Of a DNA stretch of 18,618 bases, positions 1 through 8,152 are shown piece after piece. The notes below the pieces were generated by a model. The model did not search any database. It worked only from the letters and a program-made list of their open reading frames with translations, and was not told the origin of the DNA. Position 1 is the first letter of the stretch, and the number at the start of each line of letters is the position of its first letter. Both the position numbers and the translations under genes were made by a program. Origin of the DNA: Clostridiales bacterium (lineage in GTDB: Bacteria > Bacillota > Clostridia > Christensenellales > Aristaeellaceae); NCBI GenBank assembly GCA_004556985.1, contig SFFC01000052.1, forward strand, positions 1-18,618. Reading direction: 5' to 3'.

Positions 1-653
1 CCGTCGAGCGCATGCAGCCTGGCGGTCAGCTTCTGGCCGCAGGCCTCCAGCTCGGCGGACACATGCCAGTATTCCTCGGGCTCAAAGGTCTCGATTTCCT
101 GCTCGCGGTCGACGATCATCCGCGTGGCGACGGACTGCACGCGGCCCGCGGAGAGGCCCTTTCGGATCTTCACCCACAGCAGCGGGCTGATCTTGTAGCC
201 CACCAGGCGGTCGAGCAGGCGGCGCGCCTGCTGCGCGTCCACCAGCTTCATGTTGATCGTCCGGGGCTCCTTGATGGCGCTCTTGACGGTCTTCTCCGTG
301 ATCTCGTTGAATTCGACGCGGCAGGCGCTCTGCGGGTCGATGCCCAGGATCGTCGCCAGATGCCAGGAAATGGCCTCGCCCTCGCGGTCCGGGTCGGTCG
401 CGAGGATGACGGATTTGGCGCTCTTGGCCTCCTTGCGGATGCGCTCGAGCACCTCGCCGCGCCCGCGGATGGTGATATATTTCGGCTCAAAGCCGTTCTC
501 GACGTCCACGCCCAGTTGGGATTTGGGCAAATCACGGACGTGGCCGTTGGAGGCCTCCACCTTGTACGTTCTGCCCAGGAATTTTGAAATGGTGCGCGCC
601 TTGGCAGGCGACTCCACGATCACCAGCTTGTACGCCGGCTTATGACTGCTCAA
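1..653 (-). CDS. topA: DNA topoisomerase I, N-terminal part (runs off left edge)
   Basis: Type IA topoisomerase, which relaxes negative supercoils through single-strand passage in the cytoplasm. Only the first 217 codons are in the window. I translated it from the TTG at 653, chosen because GGAGG (complement of 661-665) lies 7 nt upstream and the protein then opens with the family start KLVIVESPAKA. The TOPRIM domain is clear: the metal/catalytic Glu at residue 14 in VESPAKA, and the acidic triad in ATDPDREGEAISWHL at residues 85-99. The type IA core begins with QQARRLLDRLVGYKISPLLW (about 141-160) and SAGRVQSVATRMI (168-180). The active-site tyrosine should lie beyond the edge. It is the last visible gene of an esterase-dprA-topA operon, 128 bp after dprA, a gap with no clear terminator. 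Confidence 0.97.
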   Translation of the reverse strand, partial: MSSHKPAYKLVIVESPAKARTISKFLGRTYKVEASNGHVRDLPKSQLGVDVENGFEPKYITIRGRGEVLERIRKEAKSAKSVILATDPDREGEAISWHLATILGIDPQSACRVEFNEITEKTVKSAIKEPRTINMKLVDAQQARRLLDRLVGYKISPLLWVKIRKGLSAGRVQSVATRMIVDREQEIETFEPEEYWHVSAELEACGQKLTARLHALD

Positions 654-781
654 ATCGATTCCTCCGGTTTTGGCGGCCCTGCCGCCCTGAATTTCAAACG
701 CAAAAAAGCATACCAGCCCTTCGCGCATCTGTCAAGGGCGGTTTTCAAATTCCGAAGAAGTTTCTTCTATATTACTGCTTT

Positions 782-1981
782 TTATTCGCCCTGCGCGGCG
801 AGCGCATAGCGCAGCCCGGGCCGGCTTTCGACGTGCCCGTCCATCTCCATCATCGTCAGCAGCGCGCCCAGCTCCTGCGCGTCGATGCCGGTGCTTTCGC
901 AGAGCGCGTCAAAATCCAGCTCGCCCGCTTGCAGCGCCGTCCACACGGCGCGCCCACCCTCGTCAAGCCCCTGCGGCATGGCTCTCGGGATGGCCGTTTC
1001 CGCCCCGGATTCCTCTGCGGGCGCGCCCTCCGCCGCGCGGTCATTCGCTCTGCCGCGCCTTTTCGGGGCAGCCTGCTCCGGCTGCCTCTGGGCAGCGGGC
1101 TCCGTCCGCATCTGCGGCGCCGGCTCGATGACCAGCGCGCGCAGCACATCCGCGCCGCAGGCGACCAGATGCGCGCCCTCTGCGATCAGGCTGTTGGGCA
1201 GGCAGGCCGTCGCGCAGTCCACATTGCCCGGCAGCGCGAAGATTTCGCGGCCCTCATCGAGCGCCTCACGCACGGTTCTCTGCGCGCCGCTGCGCTCGCC
1301 GCCCTCCGTGACGAGCACGCCCAGGGACATGCCCGCGATGATCCGGTTGCGCTCCAGGAACGTGTAGCGCCCAGGCGGCGTCCCCGGCGGGTATTCCGTC
1401 ACGACGCTGCCGCCCTGCGCGAGGATCTCCTCCATCAGCGGCCGGTTCTCCGCGGGATAGAACCGGTCGAGCGCGCCGCCCAGCACAGCGACCGTCCGTC
1501 CCCGCGCATCCAGCGCGCCCCTGTGCGCCTGCGCGTCGATGCCCAGGGCCAGCCCGGAGACGACGCACACGCCCGATGCCGCCAGCTCCGCCGCAAGGGC
1601 CCTCGTCTGGCGCAGGCCGTAGGCGCTCGCACGGCGCGTGCCGACGACGGCGAAGGGAAACCTGTCCGACAGGTCGGCCCGCCCCAGGCAGAAGAGCAGG
1701 TGCGGCGGCCTGTGCGTCCCCAGCAGCATGGGCGGGTAGCCGGCCTCCCCGCGCGCCAGCAGGGAAACGCCCTCGCGCAAAAGCGCATCGAGCAGCTCCG
1801 GCGCGCGCTCCGCCGTCCGCCGCAGCGCGGCGACGCCCTGCGCGCCCAGCTCGGGGCCGTAGGCCGCCGGCTCGCCGACGACCGCCAGCGCGCTGCCCGC
1901 GCGCGAGAGCGCTGCCTCGCGCCTTTTGTAAAAGAGGCCCTGCGTCATGACCAGCAGCGCCATCGCCTCGGTTTCCGTCAC
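782..1981 (-). CDS. dprA: DNA-processing protein DprA (Smf)
   Basis: DprA binds incoming single-stranded DNA during natural transformation and loads RecA; it is also widely kept in bacteria not known to be competent. The 399-residue protein has an N-terminal helical region (1-80) and a Rossmann-like DNA-binding core: FAVVGTRRASAYG (110-122), VSGLALGIDAQAHRGAL (141-157), AVLGGALDRFYP (165-176), FLERNRIIAGMSLGVLVTEG (208-227) and PGNVD (251-255). An Ala/Pro/Arg-rich linker (about 285-335) leads to a C-terminal winged-helix domain (340-399). The start is a GTG with GGAGG 7 nt upstream. The upstream esterase stops 18 bp before it, so they are co-transcribed, and topA follows, an order common in Bacillota. 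Nothing is truncated. Confidence 0.97.
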   Translation of the reverse strand: MTETEAMALLVMTQGLFYKRREAALSRAGSALAVVGEPAAYGPELGAQGVAALRRTAERAPELLDALLREGVSLLARGEAGYPPMLLGTHRPPHLLFCLGRADLSDRFPFAVVGTRRASAYGLRQTRALAAELAASGVCVVSGLALGIDAQAHRGALDARGRTVAVLGGALDRFYPAENRPLMEEILAQGGSVVTEYPPGTPPGRYTFLERNRIIAGMSLGVLVTEGGERSGAQRTVREALDEGREIFALPGNVDCATACLPNSLIAEGAHLVACGADVLRALVIEPAPQMRTEPAAQRQPEQAAPKRRGRANDRAAEGAPAEESGAETAIPRAMPQGLDEGGRAVWTALQAGELDFDALCESTGIDAQELGALLTMMEMDGHVESRPGLRYALAAQGE

Positions 1982-1999
1982 GAAAGGGCCTCCTTTCCT

Positions 2000-2779
2000 T
2001 TAGCGGTCGAGCCAGAGATAGTTCATGAAGCCCGGCACCTGCTTCTCCCAGTCCGCCTCGCAGTGACGTCCGCCCTGCTGGCAGTAGACGCGCGTGTTCG
2101 CGCCGCGGCGCTCCAGACGCGCGGCGAGCTCCGTGTTGCGGCGCGTCATGTCGTCCCGGCTGTCGTTGCGCGGGTATTCCTTCGTGCCGCGCCCCTCCTC
2201 GGAGCCCCAGGCGAGGTACACCCGCGTGTCCGGGTCGATCCCGCAGGCGGCGATATCCTGTGCAAAATCCTCCATGCAGGGCGCGATGGTACTGGAAAGG
2301 CAGGCAGCCTTGGAGAACCAGCGGTTGTAGCGGATGACGGCATAGAGGCTCATGAGCCCGCCCATGCTCGCCCCGCCGATGGCCGTGCATTCCCTGAAGG
2401 GGATCGTCCTGTACTCGCTGTCGATCATCGGCTTGAGCTCCTCGATCATCCAGCGCAACGTCGCGTCGCCCGTGCCGTCGATCTCGCCCAGGAAGCCCTT
2501 GCGGAAGTGATACGGACAATACTCGACGAGGCGGTTGGATCCTTCATGGCTGCATTCGATGCCGACGATGATCATCCTCTTCTCCCAGCCCTGCATGAAC
2601 TCGAGCAGCCCCCAGCTCTTGCCGTAGGTCGCGTCCGAATTGTAGAACAGGTTGTGGCCGTCGAAGAAGTACATCACCGGATAGCGCTCCTGCGTCTGTT
2701 CATAATCCTCCGGAAGCCAGATGTGCAGCGTGCGCGTTTGGTTGGCCGGCGTAAAGCATACGTCTCTCTTCAGGGTCAA
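2000..2779 (-). CDS. Putative esterase, alpha/beta hydrolase (esterase D / enterochelin esterase-like)
   Basis: Predicted serine hydrolase of the esterase family PF00756 (enterochelin esterase, esterase D and antigen 85 relatives). Substrate is not predictable. I use the TTG at 2779 (259 residues): a purine-rich stretch with GGGGG lies just upstream, the protein then starts directly with the first strand (RTLHIWLPEDY), and a strong promoter at 2841-2869 sits inside the longer alternative frame starting GTG at 2899. Visible features: PVMYFFDGHNLF (about 34-45), nucleophile elbow GGASMGG with Ser about 138, the AWGSEEG strand (about 190) that often precedes the acid residue, and GGRHCEADW with the likely catalytic His about 239. 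No signal peptide, so cytoplasmic. It is the promoter-proximal gene ahead of dprA-topA, an unusual partner that may simply share a promoter. Confidence 0.88.
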   Translation of the reverse strand: MTLKRDVCFTPANQTRTLHIWLPEDYEQTQERYPVMYFFDGHNLFYNSDATYGKSWGLLEFMQGWEKRMIIVGIECSHEGSNRLVEYCPYHFRKGFLGEIDGTGDATLRWMIEELKPMIDSEYRTIPFRECTAIGGASMGGLMSLYAVIRYNRWFSKAACLSSTIAPCMEDFAQDIAACGIDPDTRVYLAWGSEEGRGTKEYPRNDSRDDMTRRNTELAARLERRGANTRVYCQQGGRHCEADWEKQVPGFMNYLWLDR

Positions 2780-2840
2780 AATGATCCCCCGCTTTCCTTC
2801 ATACTGGGCCGCCGCGCGCAAAAGCGGCGCGCCGTCTTTG

Positions 2841-2869
2841 ATTATATCGCGCTGCACGGAAATTGTAAA
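2841..2869 (-). promoter_or_regulatory. Sigma-A promoter for esterase-dprA-topA
   Basis: On the minus strand, TTTACA (complement of 2864-2869, 5 of 6 to consensus) and a perfect TATAAT (complement of 2841-2846) are separated by exactly 17 bp. Transcription would start near 2834, leaving a leader of about 55 nt before the TTG at 2779. This promoter is the main reason to reject the upstream GTG at 2899 as the esterase start. Confidence 0.8.
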
Positions 2870-2931
2870 CCGCTGCGCATTTTGGAAAAAACACGACACG
2901 CCCGCATCCGAATCGTCCCGCCGTTTCGATT

Positions 2932-2952
2932 TTTTTGGAGAAGCTCCAAAAA
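2932..2952. repeat. Perfect inverted repeat between divergent promoters
   Basis: A 9-bp perfect inverted repeat, TTTTTGGAG - AAG - CTCCAAAAA. It lies between the esterase promoter (minus) and the binding-protein promoter (plus), about 33 bp upstream of the latter's -35 box and 62 bp from the former's. Neither flanking gene ends here, so a terminator role is unlikely; an operator or DNA-structure role is inference. Confidence 0.5.
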
Positions 2953-2985
2953 GAAAAAAGAAAATGAATTTATCTCTTCGCTATA

Positions 2986-3014
2986 TTGCAATTTTATCCA
3001 TTTTTTGATATTCT
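2986..3014 (+). promoter_or_regulatory. Promoter for the peptide ABC transporter operon
   Basis: TTGCAA (2986-2991) and TATTCT (3009-3014) are spaced 17 bp, with a TG one base before the -10 (3006-3007), an extended -10. Predicted start near 3021 gives an ~80-nt leader. In that leader CTTTCCG (3043-3049) can pair with CGGAAAG (3082-3088), which touches the Shine-Dalgarno region of the next gene; this pairing is only a suggestion. Confidence 0.65.
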
Positions 3015-3100
3015 AGCCATGAAAAGAGAATCGATATGCGGTCTTTCCGCCGTCTTCTCAGCTTCAGGGCCGTTTCCCGGCCGGAAAGGAAGGATTCAAA

Positions 3101-5005
3101 GTGAAAAGAACGCTCTGTGCGCTGCTCGCGCTGACCCTTGTGCTCCTGTGCGGCGTTTCCCTCGCCGAAACAGACAAGGCTCATGCCGCCTCCCAGATCT
3201 ACTACGACGTCTACTCCGCCGACTGGGCGACGCTCAACTACATGTATGATTCGAGCTACGAGTCCAGCGCCAACTTCATCGACACGCTCGTGGAGTACGA
3301 CAACTACGGCATTCTGCAGCCCTGCCTGGCCGAGAGCTGGGAGTGCTCCGAGGACGGCCTGACCTGGACGTTCCACCTGCGTCCGGGCGTCAAGTGGATG
3401 ACCGCCGATATGGAGGAATACGGCGCGGACGTCGTCGCGGACGACTTCGTCTACTCCGCCAGCCGCGTACTCGACGGCACGCTGGAGCAGGTCTCCAAGA
3501 CCAGCGACATCCTCTACGTCATCAAGAACGCCGAGGCGTACTTCAACGGCGAATGCGAATGGGAGGACGTCGGCGTCAAGGCGCTTGATGATTACACCCT
3601 CCAGTACACGCTCGAGCAGCCGGTCGCCTACTTTGAGTCCATGCTCTCCTACGTCTGCTTCATGCCCTGCAACCGCGAATATGGCGAAATGATGGGCGAG
3701 GACTTCGGTACCGGCAACTACACCATCCTCTACTGCGGCGCCTTCATCCTGACGGACTGGGAGCCCAGCGCCCGCCGCGTCCTCAAGCGCAACCCGACCT
3801 ACTGGGATGTCGAGGATATCCACATCGAGGAGATCAGCGAGACCTTCAACTCCGAGGCCTCCACGCTCAGCGCCGAGCTCTTCAAGCGCGGCGAAATCAT
3901 GACCGCCTCCCTGACCGCCTCCGAGGCGCAGACCTGGCTTGACGATCCGGAGCTGTCCAAGATGCTGCGCCCGAGCCGCGCCGCCTTCAACTACTCCTAC
4001 TGGTATGCCTTCAACTACTACATCAAGGGCGCGGACGGCAGCTACAACTATCCGGCGGAATACGACCCGGAGAACTACTTCCTCGCCGCGCAGAACAAGA
4101 ACTTCCGCAAGTCCCTCTTCCACGGTCTCGACCGCGTCGCGGCCATGATGACCAAGGTCTCCGACGAGGAATCCGCCCGCAGCCTGATGATCAACACGAT
4201 CACGCCTCCGGGCTTCGCGACCGGCGCCGGCGAATACACGCAGACCGGCAGCCTCGCCGCCATCTCCAACACCGATTCCTTTGACAGCGAGCTCGCTCTC
4301 GAGTACAAGGCCAAGGCCGTCGAGGAGCTGACCGCCGCGGGCGTGACCTTCCCGGTCAAGCTCTACATGCCCTACAACACCGGCAACGCTTCCCTCACCC
4401 AGCGCGCGCAGGTCGTCGAGCAGCAGCTCGAAAAGCTGCTGGGCAGCGACTACATCGACATCATCATCGACGGCTACTCCGACGACGACTACCTGAACAC
4501 CACCCGCCGCGCCGGCAACTACTCCTTCATGGAGGTCTACTGGGGCCCGGATTACGCCGATCCTTACACCTTCACCGATCCGTTCCGCGTCTCCCAGAAG
4601 TACGCCTACATCTTCATGGGCAACGGTCTGGGCGTCCCGGCGACCGAGGATACCCCCGGCGCCAGGCAGGATCGCGTCGGCGGCTGGTGGACCGACCTGG
4701 TCTACGACGAGATGGTCGAGCCGGCCTTCTCCGAGCAGGATCTTTCCAAGCGCTACGCGATTCTCGCCGAGGCTGAGGCGTGGCTGATCGACGAGGCCTA
4801 CGTCATCCCGTTCTGCATGGACGGCGGCGGCTATGTCGCCAGCTACCTCAACCCGTTCGAGTCCCAGCGCGCGCCCTTCGGCGCCTCTGAGAGCCGCTAC
4901 AAGTATCAGTGGATCTACGAAAGCCCGTTCGGCATGGATGACTACGCCGAGCTGCTGACCGAGTGGGAAGCCGAGCGCGACGCGCGCCTGGCGGCTCTTG
5001 AGTAA
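3101..5005 (+). CDS. Extracellular solute-binding protein, family 5 (peptide ABC transporter)
   Basis: Family 5 solute-binding protein (OppA/DppA fold), which captures peptides or related solutes outside the membrane and delivers them to the permeases encoded downstream. 634 residues, longer than typical OppA (~540). GTG start with AGGAAGG 7 nt upstream. N-terminal signal: KR then a hydrophobic core to about residue 21, with possible signal peptidase I sites SLA (20-22) or AHA (27-29). The only cysteine near the core (residue 17) follows LL, so there is no canonical lipobox. Family features include AESWECSEDGLTWTFHLRPG (~77-96) and KRNPTYWD (~228-235). The mature protein is rich in Tyr and Trp and acidic. 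Ligand is unknown. It leads the operon and is separated from the permeases by two stem-loops, which often accompanies higher binding-protein expression. Confidence 0.93.
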   Translation: MKRTLCALLALTLVLLCGVSLAETDKAHAASQIYYDVYSADWATLNYMYDSSYESSANFIDTLVEYDNYGILQPCLAESWECSEDGLTWTFHLRPGVKWMTADMEEYGADVVADDFVYSASRVLDGTLEQVSKTSDILYVIKNAEAYFNGECEWEDVGVKALDDYTLQYTLEQPVAYFESMLSYVCFMPCNREYGEMMGEDFGTGNYTILYCGAFILTDWEPSARRVLKRNPTYWDVEDIHIEEISETFNSEASTLSAELFKRGEIMTASLTASEAQTWLDDPELSKMLRPSRAAFNYSYWYAFNYYIKGADGSYNYPAEYDPENYFLAAQNKNFRKSLFHGLDRVAAMMTKVSDEESARSLMINTITPPGFATGAGEYTQTGSLAAISNTDSFDSELALEYKAKAVEELTAAGVTFPVKLYMPYNTGNASLTQRAQVVEQQLEKLLGSDYIDIIIDGYSDDDYLNTTRRAGNYSFMEVYWGPDYADPYTFTDPFRVSQKYAYIFMGNGLGVPATEDTPGARQDRVGGWWTDLVYDEMVEPAFSEQDLSKRYAILAEAEAWLIDEAYVIPFCMDGGGYVASYLNPFESQRAPFGASESRYKYQWIYESPFGMDDYAELLTEWEAERDARLAALE

Positions 5006-5017
5006 TTCCTCCTTTCC

Positions 5018-5048
5018 GGGAGCAGGACGCGCTGCACGTCCTGCTCCC
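5018..5048 (+). terminator. Strong intercistronic stem-loop (partial terminator or mRNA 3' stabiliser)
   Basis: GGGAGCAGGACG (5018-5029) and CGTCCTGCTCCC (5037-5048) form a perfect 12-bp stem with a 7-nt loop, 12 bp after the binding-protein stop. The first T tract (5056-5061) comes several bases after the stem, so it is probably leaky. Such hairpins commonly protect the binding-protein message and lower expression of the downstream permease genes. Confidence 0.65.
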
Positions 5049-5071
5049 CCTTCCCATTTTTGATCCGCCCC

Positions 5072-5113
5072 CATCGAACAGCGCCTGAACGCAAAAAGAC
5101 GCTCTTCGATGGC
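5072..5113 (+). other. Second intercistronic stem-loop upstream of permease gene
   Basis: CCATCGAA (5072-5079) pairs with TTCGATGG (5106-5113), and after one C/C mismatch AGCG (5081-5084) pairs with CGCT (5101-5104). The A-rich loop is 16 nt. It ends just before the AAAGGAG ribosome binding site at 5124-5130, so it could affect ribosome access or transcript processing. Role is inference. Confidence 0.45.
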
Positions 5114-5140
5114 GGCGACTCACAAAGGAGTGTGTACGGC

Positions 5141-6085
5141 TTGCTCAAATACATCGTCAAGCGTCTGGCCACTGCGCTGGTCTCCATGTTCATCGTCATC
5201 ACGGTCGTCTTTCTGCTGATGCGCCTGATGCCGGTGGAGGGCTACTTCGGCGGGCGCGCGGATTCCATGACCGAGGCAAACAAACAGAAGATTCTGGAGA
5301 ACCTGGGTCTGCTCGATCCCTGGTACAAGCAGCTCGCCGGCTTCTACGGCGACCTGGCGCATCTGGACTTCGGCCGCTCCGTGACGCTGCAGCCCAAGAC
5401 GCCGGTCACGAAGATTCTCGCCAAAAAGATGCCCTATTCCATCGGCTTTGGCCTGGGCGCCATCACGATCTCGCTGGTGCTGGGCTGCTCGCTGGGCGTG
5501 CTCATGGCCCGCAGGCCACACGGCCTCTGGGACAAGCTCGGCACGGGCTACATCGTCTTCATCAACGCCGTGCCGCCGATCGTCTACTACCTGATGATCC
5601 AGATCTCCGTCACGGCGTCGACCCCCTTGCCCATGCTCTTCAACACCGCCAAGCCGGAGAGCTACGTCCTCCCGCTGGTCTGCATGGCGCTGGGCCCGAC
5701 GGCCAACTACGCCATGTGGATCCGCCGCTACATGGTCGACGAGCTCAACCGCGACTACATCAAGCTCGCGCGCGCCAAGGGCATGCCCAACAACAAAATC
5801 ATGCTGCGCCACGTCGTGCGCAACGCGTTCATCCCGCTGGCGCAGTACCTGCCCAGCACGATCCTCTTCACGATCTCCGGCTCAATCTACGTCGAGGCGC
5901 TCTTCTCCATTCCCGGCATGGGCGGCCTGCTGATCACGGCGATTCAGAAGCAGGACAACCCGGTCGTGCAGGCGGTCGTGCTGCTCTACGCGGTCATGGG
6001 CGTGTTCGGATTGCTGCTGGGCGATCTCGCGATGGCGATCTGCGACCCGCGCATCAGCCTTGACAAGAAGGGAGGCAGCCGCTGA
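5141..6085 (+). CDS. oppB: Peptide ABC transporter permease (OppB/DppB family)
   Basis: First membrane subunit of an Opp/Dpp-type importer. I chose the TTG at 5141 (314 residues) because AAAGGAG lies 10 nt upstream and the protein then begins MLKYIVKRLATALVSMF, the usual OppB start; the frame is open back to 5060 but that part crosses a stem-loop. About six membrane spans: ~10-30, then after a periplasmic region (GLLDPWYKQLAGFYGDLAHL, signature of OppB N-terminal domains) further spans from ~105 to the end. The cytoplasmic EAA coupling loop is DYIKLARAKGMPNNKIMLRH (~206-225), followed by the conserved RNAFIPL. Its TGA overlaps the next ATG by one base, indicating translational coupling with the second permease. 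Opp versus Dpp naming is provisional. Confidence 0.93.
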   Translation: MLKYIVKRLATALVSMFIVITVVFLLMRLMPVEGYFGGRADSMTEANKQKILENLGLLDPWYKQLAGFYGDLAHLDFGRSVTLQPKTPVTKILAKKMPYSIGFGLGAITISLVLGCSLGVLMARRPHGLWDKLGTGYIVFINAVPPIVYYLMIQISVTASTPLPMLFNTAKPESYVLPLVCMALGPTANYAMWIRRYMVDELNRDYIKLARAKGMPNNKIMLRHVVRNAFIPLAQYLPSTILFTISGSIYVEALFSIPGMGGLLITAIQKQDNPVVQAVVLLYAVMGVFGLLLGDLAMAICDPRISLDKKGGSR

Positions 6086-7095
6086 TGGCTTTCTTCAGAA
6101 AAAAGAGCGCGGCGGACGCCGCTTCCTCTGTCTCGATGTTTGACACCTATCCCGACAAGCTGCCCGACGAGCTCTTTGAGCGCGCCGAGTATGACGCCGC
6201 CGCCGGCGAAAACGGCGGCTACTCGAATTACTCCTACTGGGGCTCGACGCTGCGCGCCTTCCGCAAGAACAAAACGGCGATGTTCTTCCTCTGGCTGCTG
6301 ATCATCCTGCTGGCGTTTACGTTCATTCAGCCGCTGCTGCCCGGCCAGCGCGACCCCAACGTCATCAACAACGACCCTGCAACGGGCTTCATGCTCAAAA
6401 ACCAGCCGCCGTCCCCGACCTTCTGGTTCGGTACCAACGCCATCGGCCAGGACCTGTGGGCCAGGCTCTGGAGCGGCACGCGCACTTCTCTGTTCATCGG
6501 CGTGGTCGTCGCCTTCTTTGAGGCGCTCATCGGCATCATCATGGGCGCGATCTGGGGCTATGTGCGCCGGCTCGACCGCCTGTTCACCGAGATCTACAAC
6601 GTCATCGACAACATCCCGACGACCATCATCCGCATGCTCTTCGCCTACATGATGCGCCCGTCGCTCTTCACCGTCACCTTCGTCATGTGCCTGACCGGCT
6701 GGTTCTCGATGGCCCGCTTCATCCGCAACCAGATCGTCATCATCCGCGACCGCGAATACAACCTCGCCTCGCGCTGCCTGGGCACGAGCACGCCCCGCAT
6801 CATCACCCGCAATCTGCTGCCCTACATGGTCTCGGTCATCATGCTGCGCATGGCGCTGGCCGTGCCAGGCGCCATCGGCACCGAGGTCTTCCTGACCTAC
6901 ATCGGCCTGGGCCTGCCGGTCACGATCCCCTCGCTGGGCAACCTCATCAACGAAGGCAAGCAGGTCATGCTCAACCCCGCGCTGGTCTACCAGCTCTACT
7001 TCCCAGCCATCGTCATTTCGATCATCACCGTCGCGTTCTACATGATCGGCAACGCGTTCTCCGACGCCGCCGACCCGAAGAACCACATCGAGTAA
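6085..7095 (+). CDS. oppC: Peptide ABC transporter permease (OppC/DppC family)
   Basis: Second membrane subunit, pairing with the OppB-like protein to form the translocation pore. 336 residues; ATG overlaps the preceding TGA, with GGGAGG 9 nt upstream. Unusual is a ~65-residue charged cytoplasmic N-terminus before the first span (FFLWLLIILLAFTFI, ~71-85). FWFGTNAIGQDLWARLWSGT (~113-132) is the conserved OppC 'GTD..GRD' region, here with NAIGQD. The EAA loop is EYNLASRCLGTSTPRIITRN (~227-246), and VFLTYIGLGL (~273) matches the family's conserved 'LSFLGLG' segment. A 13-bp gap with GGAGG precedes the ATPase gene. Opp versus Dpp assignment is provisional. Confidence 0.93.
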   Translation: MAFFRKKSAADAASSVSMFDTYPDKLPDELFERAEYDAAAGENGGYSNYSYWGSTLRAFRKNKTAMFFLWLLIILLAFTFIQPLLPGQRDPNVINNDPATGFMLKNQPPSPTFWFGTNAIGQDLWARLWSGTRTSLFIGVVVAFFEALIGIIMGAIWGYVRRLDRLFTEIYNVIDNIPTTIIRMLFAYMMRPSLFTVTFVMCLTGWFSMARFIRNQIVIIRDREYNLASRCLGTSTPRIITRNLLPYMVSVIMLRMALAVPGAIGTEVFLTYIGLGLPVTIPSLGNLINEGKQVMLNPALVYQLYFPAIVISIITVAFYMIGNAFSDAADPKNHIE

Positions 7096-7108
7096 GGAGG
7101 GCTGCATC

Positions 7109-8152
7109 ATGGAAAACGACGTTGTGCTCTCCGTGCGCGACCTGGTCGTCCGCTTCACGCTGCGCGGCCAGACGCTGACCGCCGTTCGCGGCGCCTCCAT
7201 CGACCTGCACCGCGGCGAGAGCCTCGCCATCGTCGGCGAGAGCGGCTCCGGCAAGAGCGTCTTCACCAAGTCCTTCATGGGCATGCTCGACAACAACGGC
7301 CGCATCGACGGCGGCAGCATCCTCTTTGACGGCGAGGACATCGCCCAATACAAAACCGAAAAGGAATGGCTCCGCGTGCGCGGCAAGCGCATCGCGATGG
7401 TCTTCCAGGACCCGATGACGGCCCTCTCCCCGCTGATGCCCGTGGGCAAGCAGATCGCCGAGACGCTCGCGCTGCATCAGGGCCTGCGCGGCAAGGCGGC
7501 CAGAGCGCGCGCGATCGAAATCCTGCGTGACGTCGGCATCACCGACCCGGAGCGCCGCTACAAGCAGTATCCGCACGAGTTCTCCGGCGGCATGCGTCAG
7601 CGCGTCGTCATCGCCATCGCCGTCGCCTGCAACCCGGAGATACTGATCTGCGACGAGCCGACGACCGCGCTCGACGTCACGATTCAGGCGCAGATTCTCG
7701 GCCTGCTGCGCGACCTGCAAAGCCGCTATGGCCTCACGCTCATCTACATCACGCACGATCTGGGCGTCGTCGCCAGCGTCGCCGACCGCATCGCCGTCAT
7801 GTACGCCGGCGATATCGTCGAGATCGGCAAGAGCGAGGAGATCTTCTACGACGCGCGCCATCCCTATACCTGGGCGCTGCTCTCCTCCCTGCCCCAGCTC
7901 GGCGAGCGCGGCGAGGATCTCTTCGCCATCGCCGGCACACCGCCCAACCTCTTCAAGCCCATCCGCGGCGACGCCTTCGCCCCGCGCAACCCCTATGCGC
8001 TCAAGATCGACTATGAATACCGGCCGCCCTATTTCGATGTCTCGCCCACGCACAAGGCGCGGACGTGGCTGCTCGACCCGCGCGCGCCGAAGGTCGAGCG
8101 TCCCGAAATCCTCGGCCGAATCCGCGAGATGGGAGGGCTGATCCATGACTGA
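7109..8152 (+). CDS. oppD: Peptide ABC transporter ATP-binding protein (OppD/DppD family)
   Basis: Cytoplasmic ATPase that powers import with the OppF-like partner. 347 residues; ATG preceded by AAGGAGGG. Walker A GESGSGKS (43-50), Q-loop VFQDP (98-102), signature SGGMRQR (159-165), Walker B EILICDE (177-183) and switch His 216 (THDLG). The C-terminal oligopeptide-transporter domain is present (GTPPNLFKPI, 277-286), but where most OppD/DppD proteins read GC-F-PRC, this one has GDAFAPRNPYALKIDYE (287-303), with no cysteines. In other family members that region carries a cysteine motif reported to bind an iron-sulfur cluster, so this protein should lack it. Its last codons overlap the next gene by 8 bp. 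Confidence 0.95.
   Translation: MENDVVLSVRDLVVRFTLRGQTLTAVRGASIDLHRGESLAIVGESGSGKSVFTKSFMGMLDNNGRIDGGSILFDGEDIAQYKTEKEWLRVRGKRIAMVFQDPMTALSPLMPVGKQIAETLALHQGLRGKAARARAIEILRDVGITDPERRYKQYPHEFSGGMRQRVVIAIAVACNPEILICDEPTTALDVTIQAQILGLLRDLQSRYGLTLIYITHDLGVVASVADRIAVMYAGDIVEIGKSEEIFYDARHPYTWALLSSLPQLGERGEDLFAIAGTPPNLFKPIRGDAFAPRNPYALKIDYEYRPPYFDVSPTHKARTWLLDPRAPKVERPEILGRIREMGGLIHD

Noticed and set aside
753..766. GAAGAA-GT-TTCTTC inverted repeat after dprA
   Set aside because: Two-base loop and A+T-only weak stem are not consistent with a terminator, and topA follows on the same strand.
2780..2899. Upstream GTG start that would extend the esterase by 40 residues
   Set aside because: A TTTACA-17-TATAAT promoter (2841-2869) lies within it, and the extra residues do not resemble the family.
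584..3016. 810-residue plus-strand open frame opposite dprA and the esterase
   Set aside because: Arg/Ala/His-rich shadow with no family motif or ribosome binding site; the minus-strand genes are clearly recognised.
2981..5074. 697-residue minus-strand open frame opposite the binding protein
   Set aside because: Val/Gly/Asp-rich antisense shadow caused by high third-position G+C; no ribosome site or domain.
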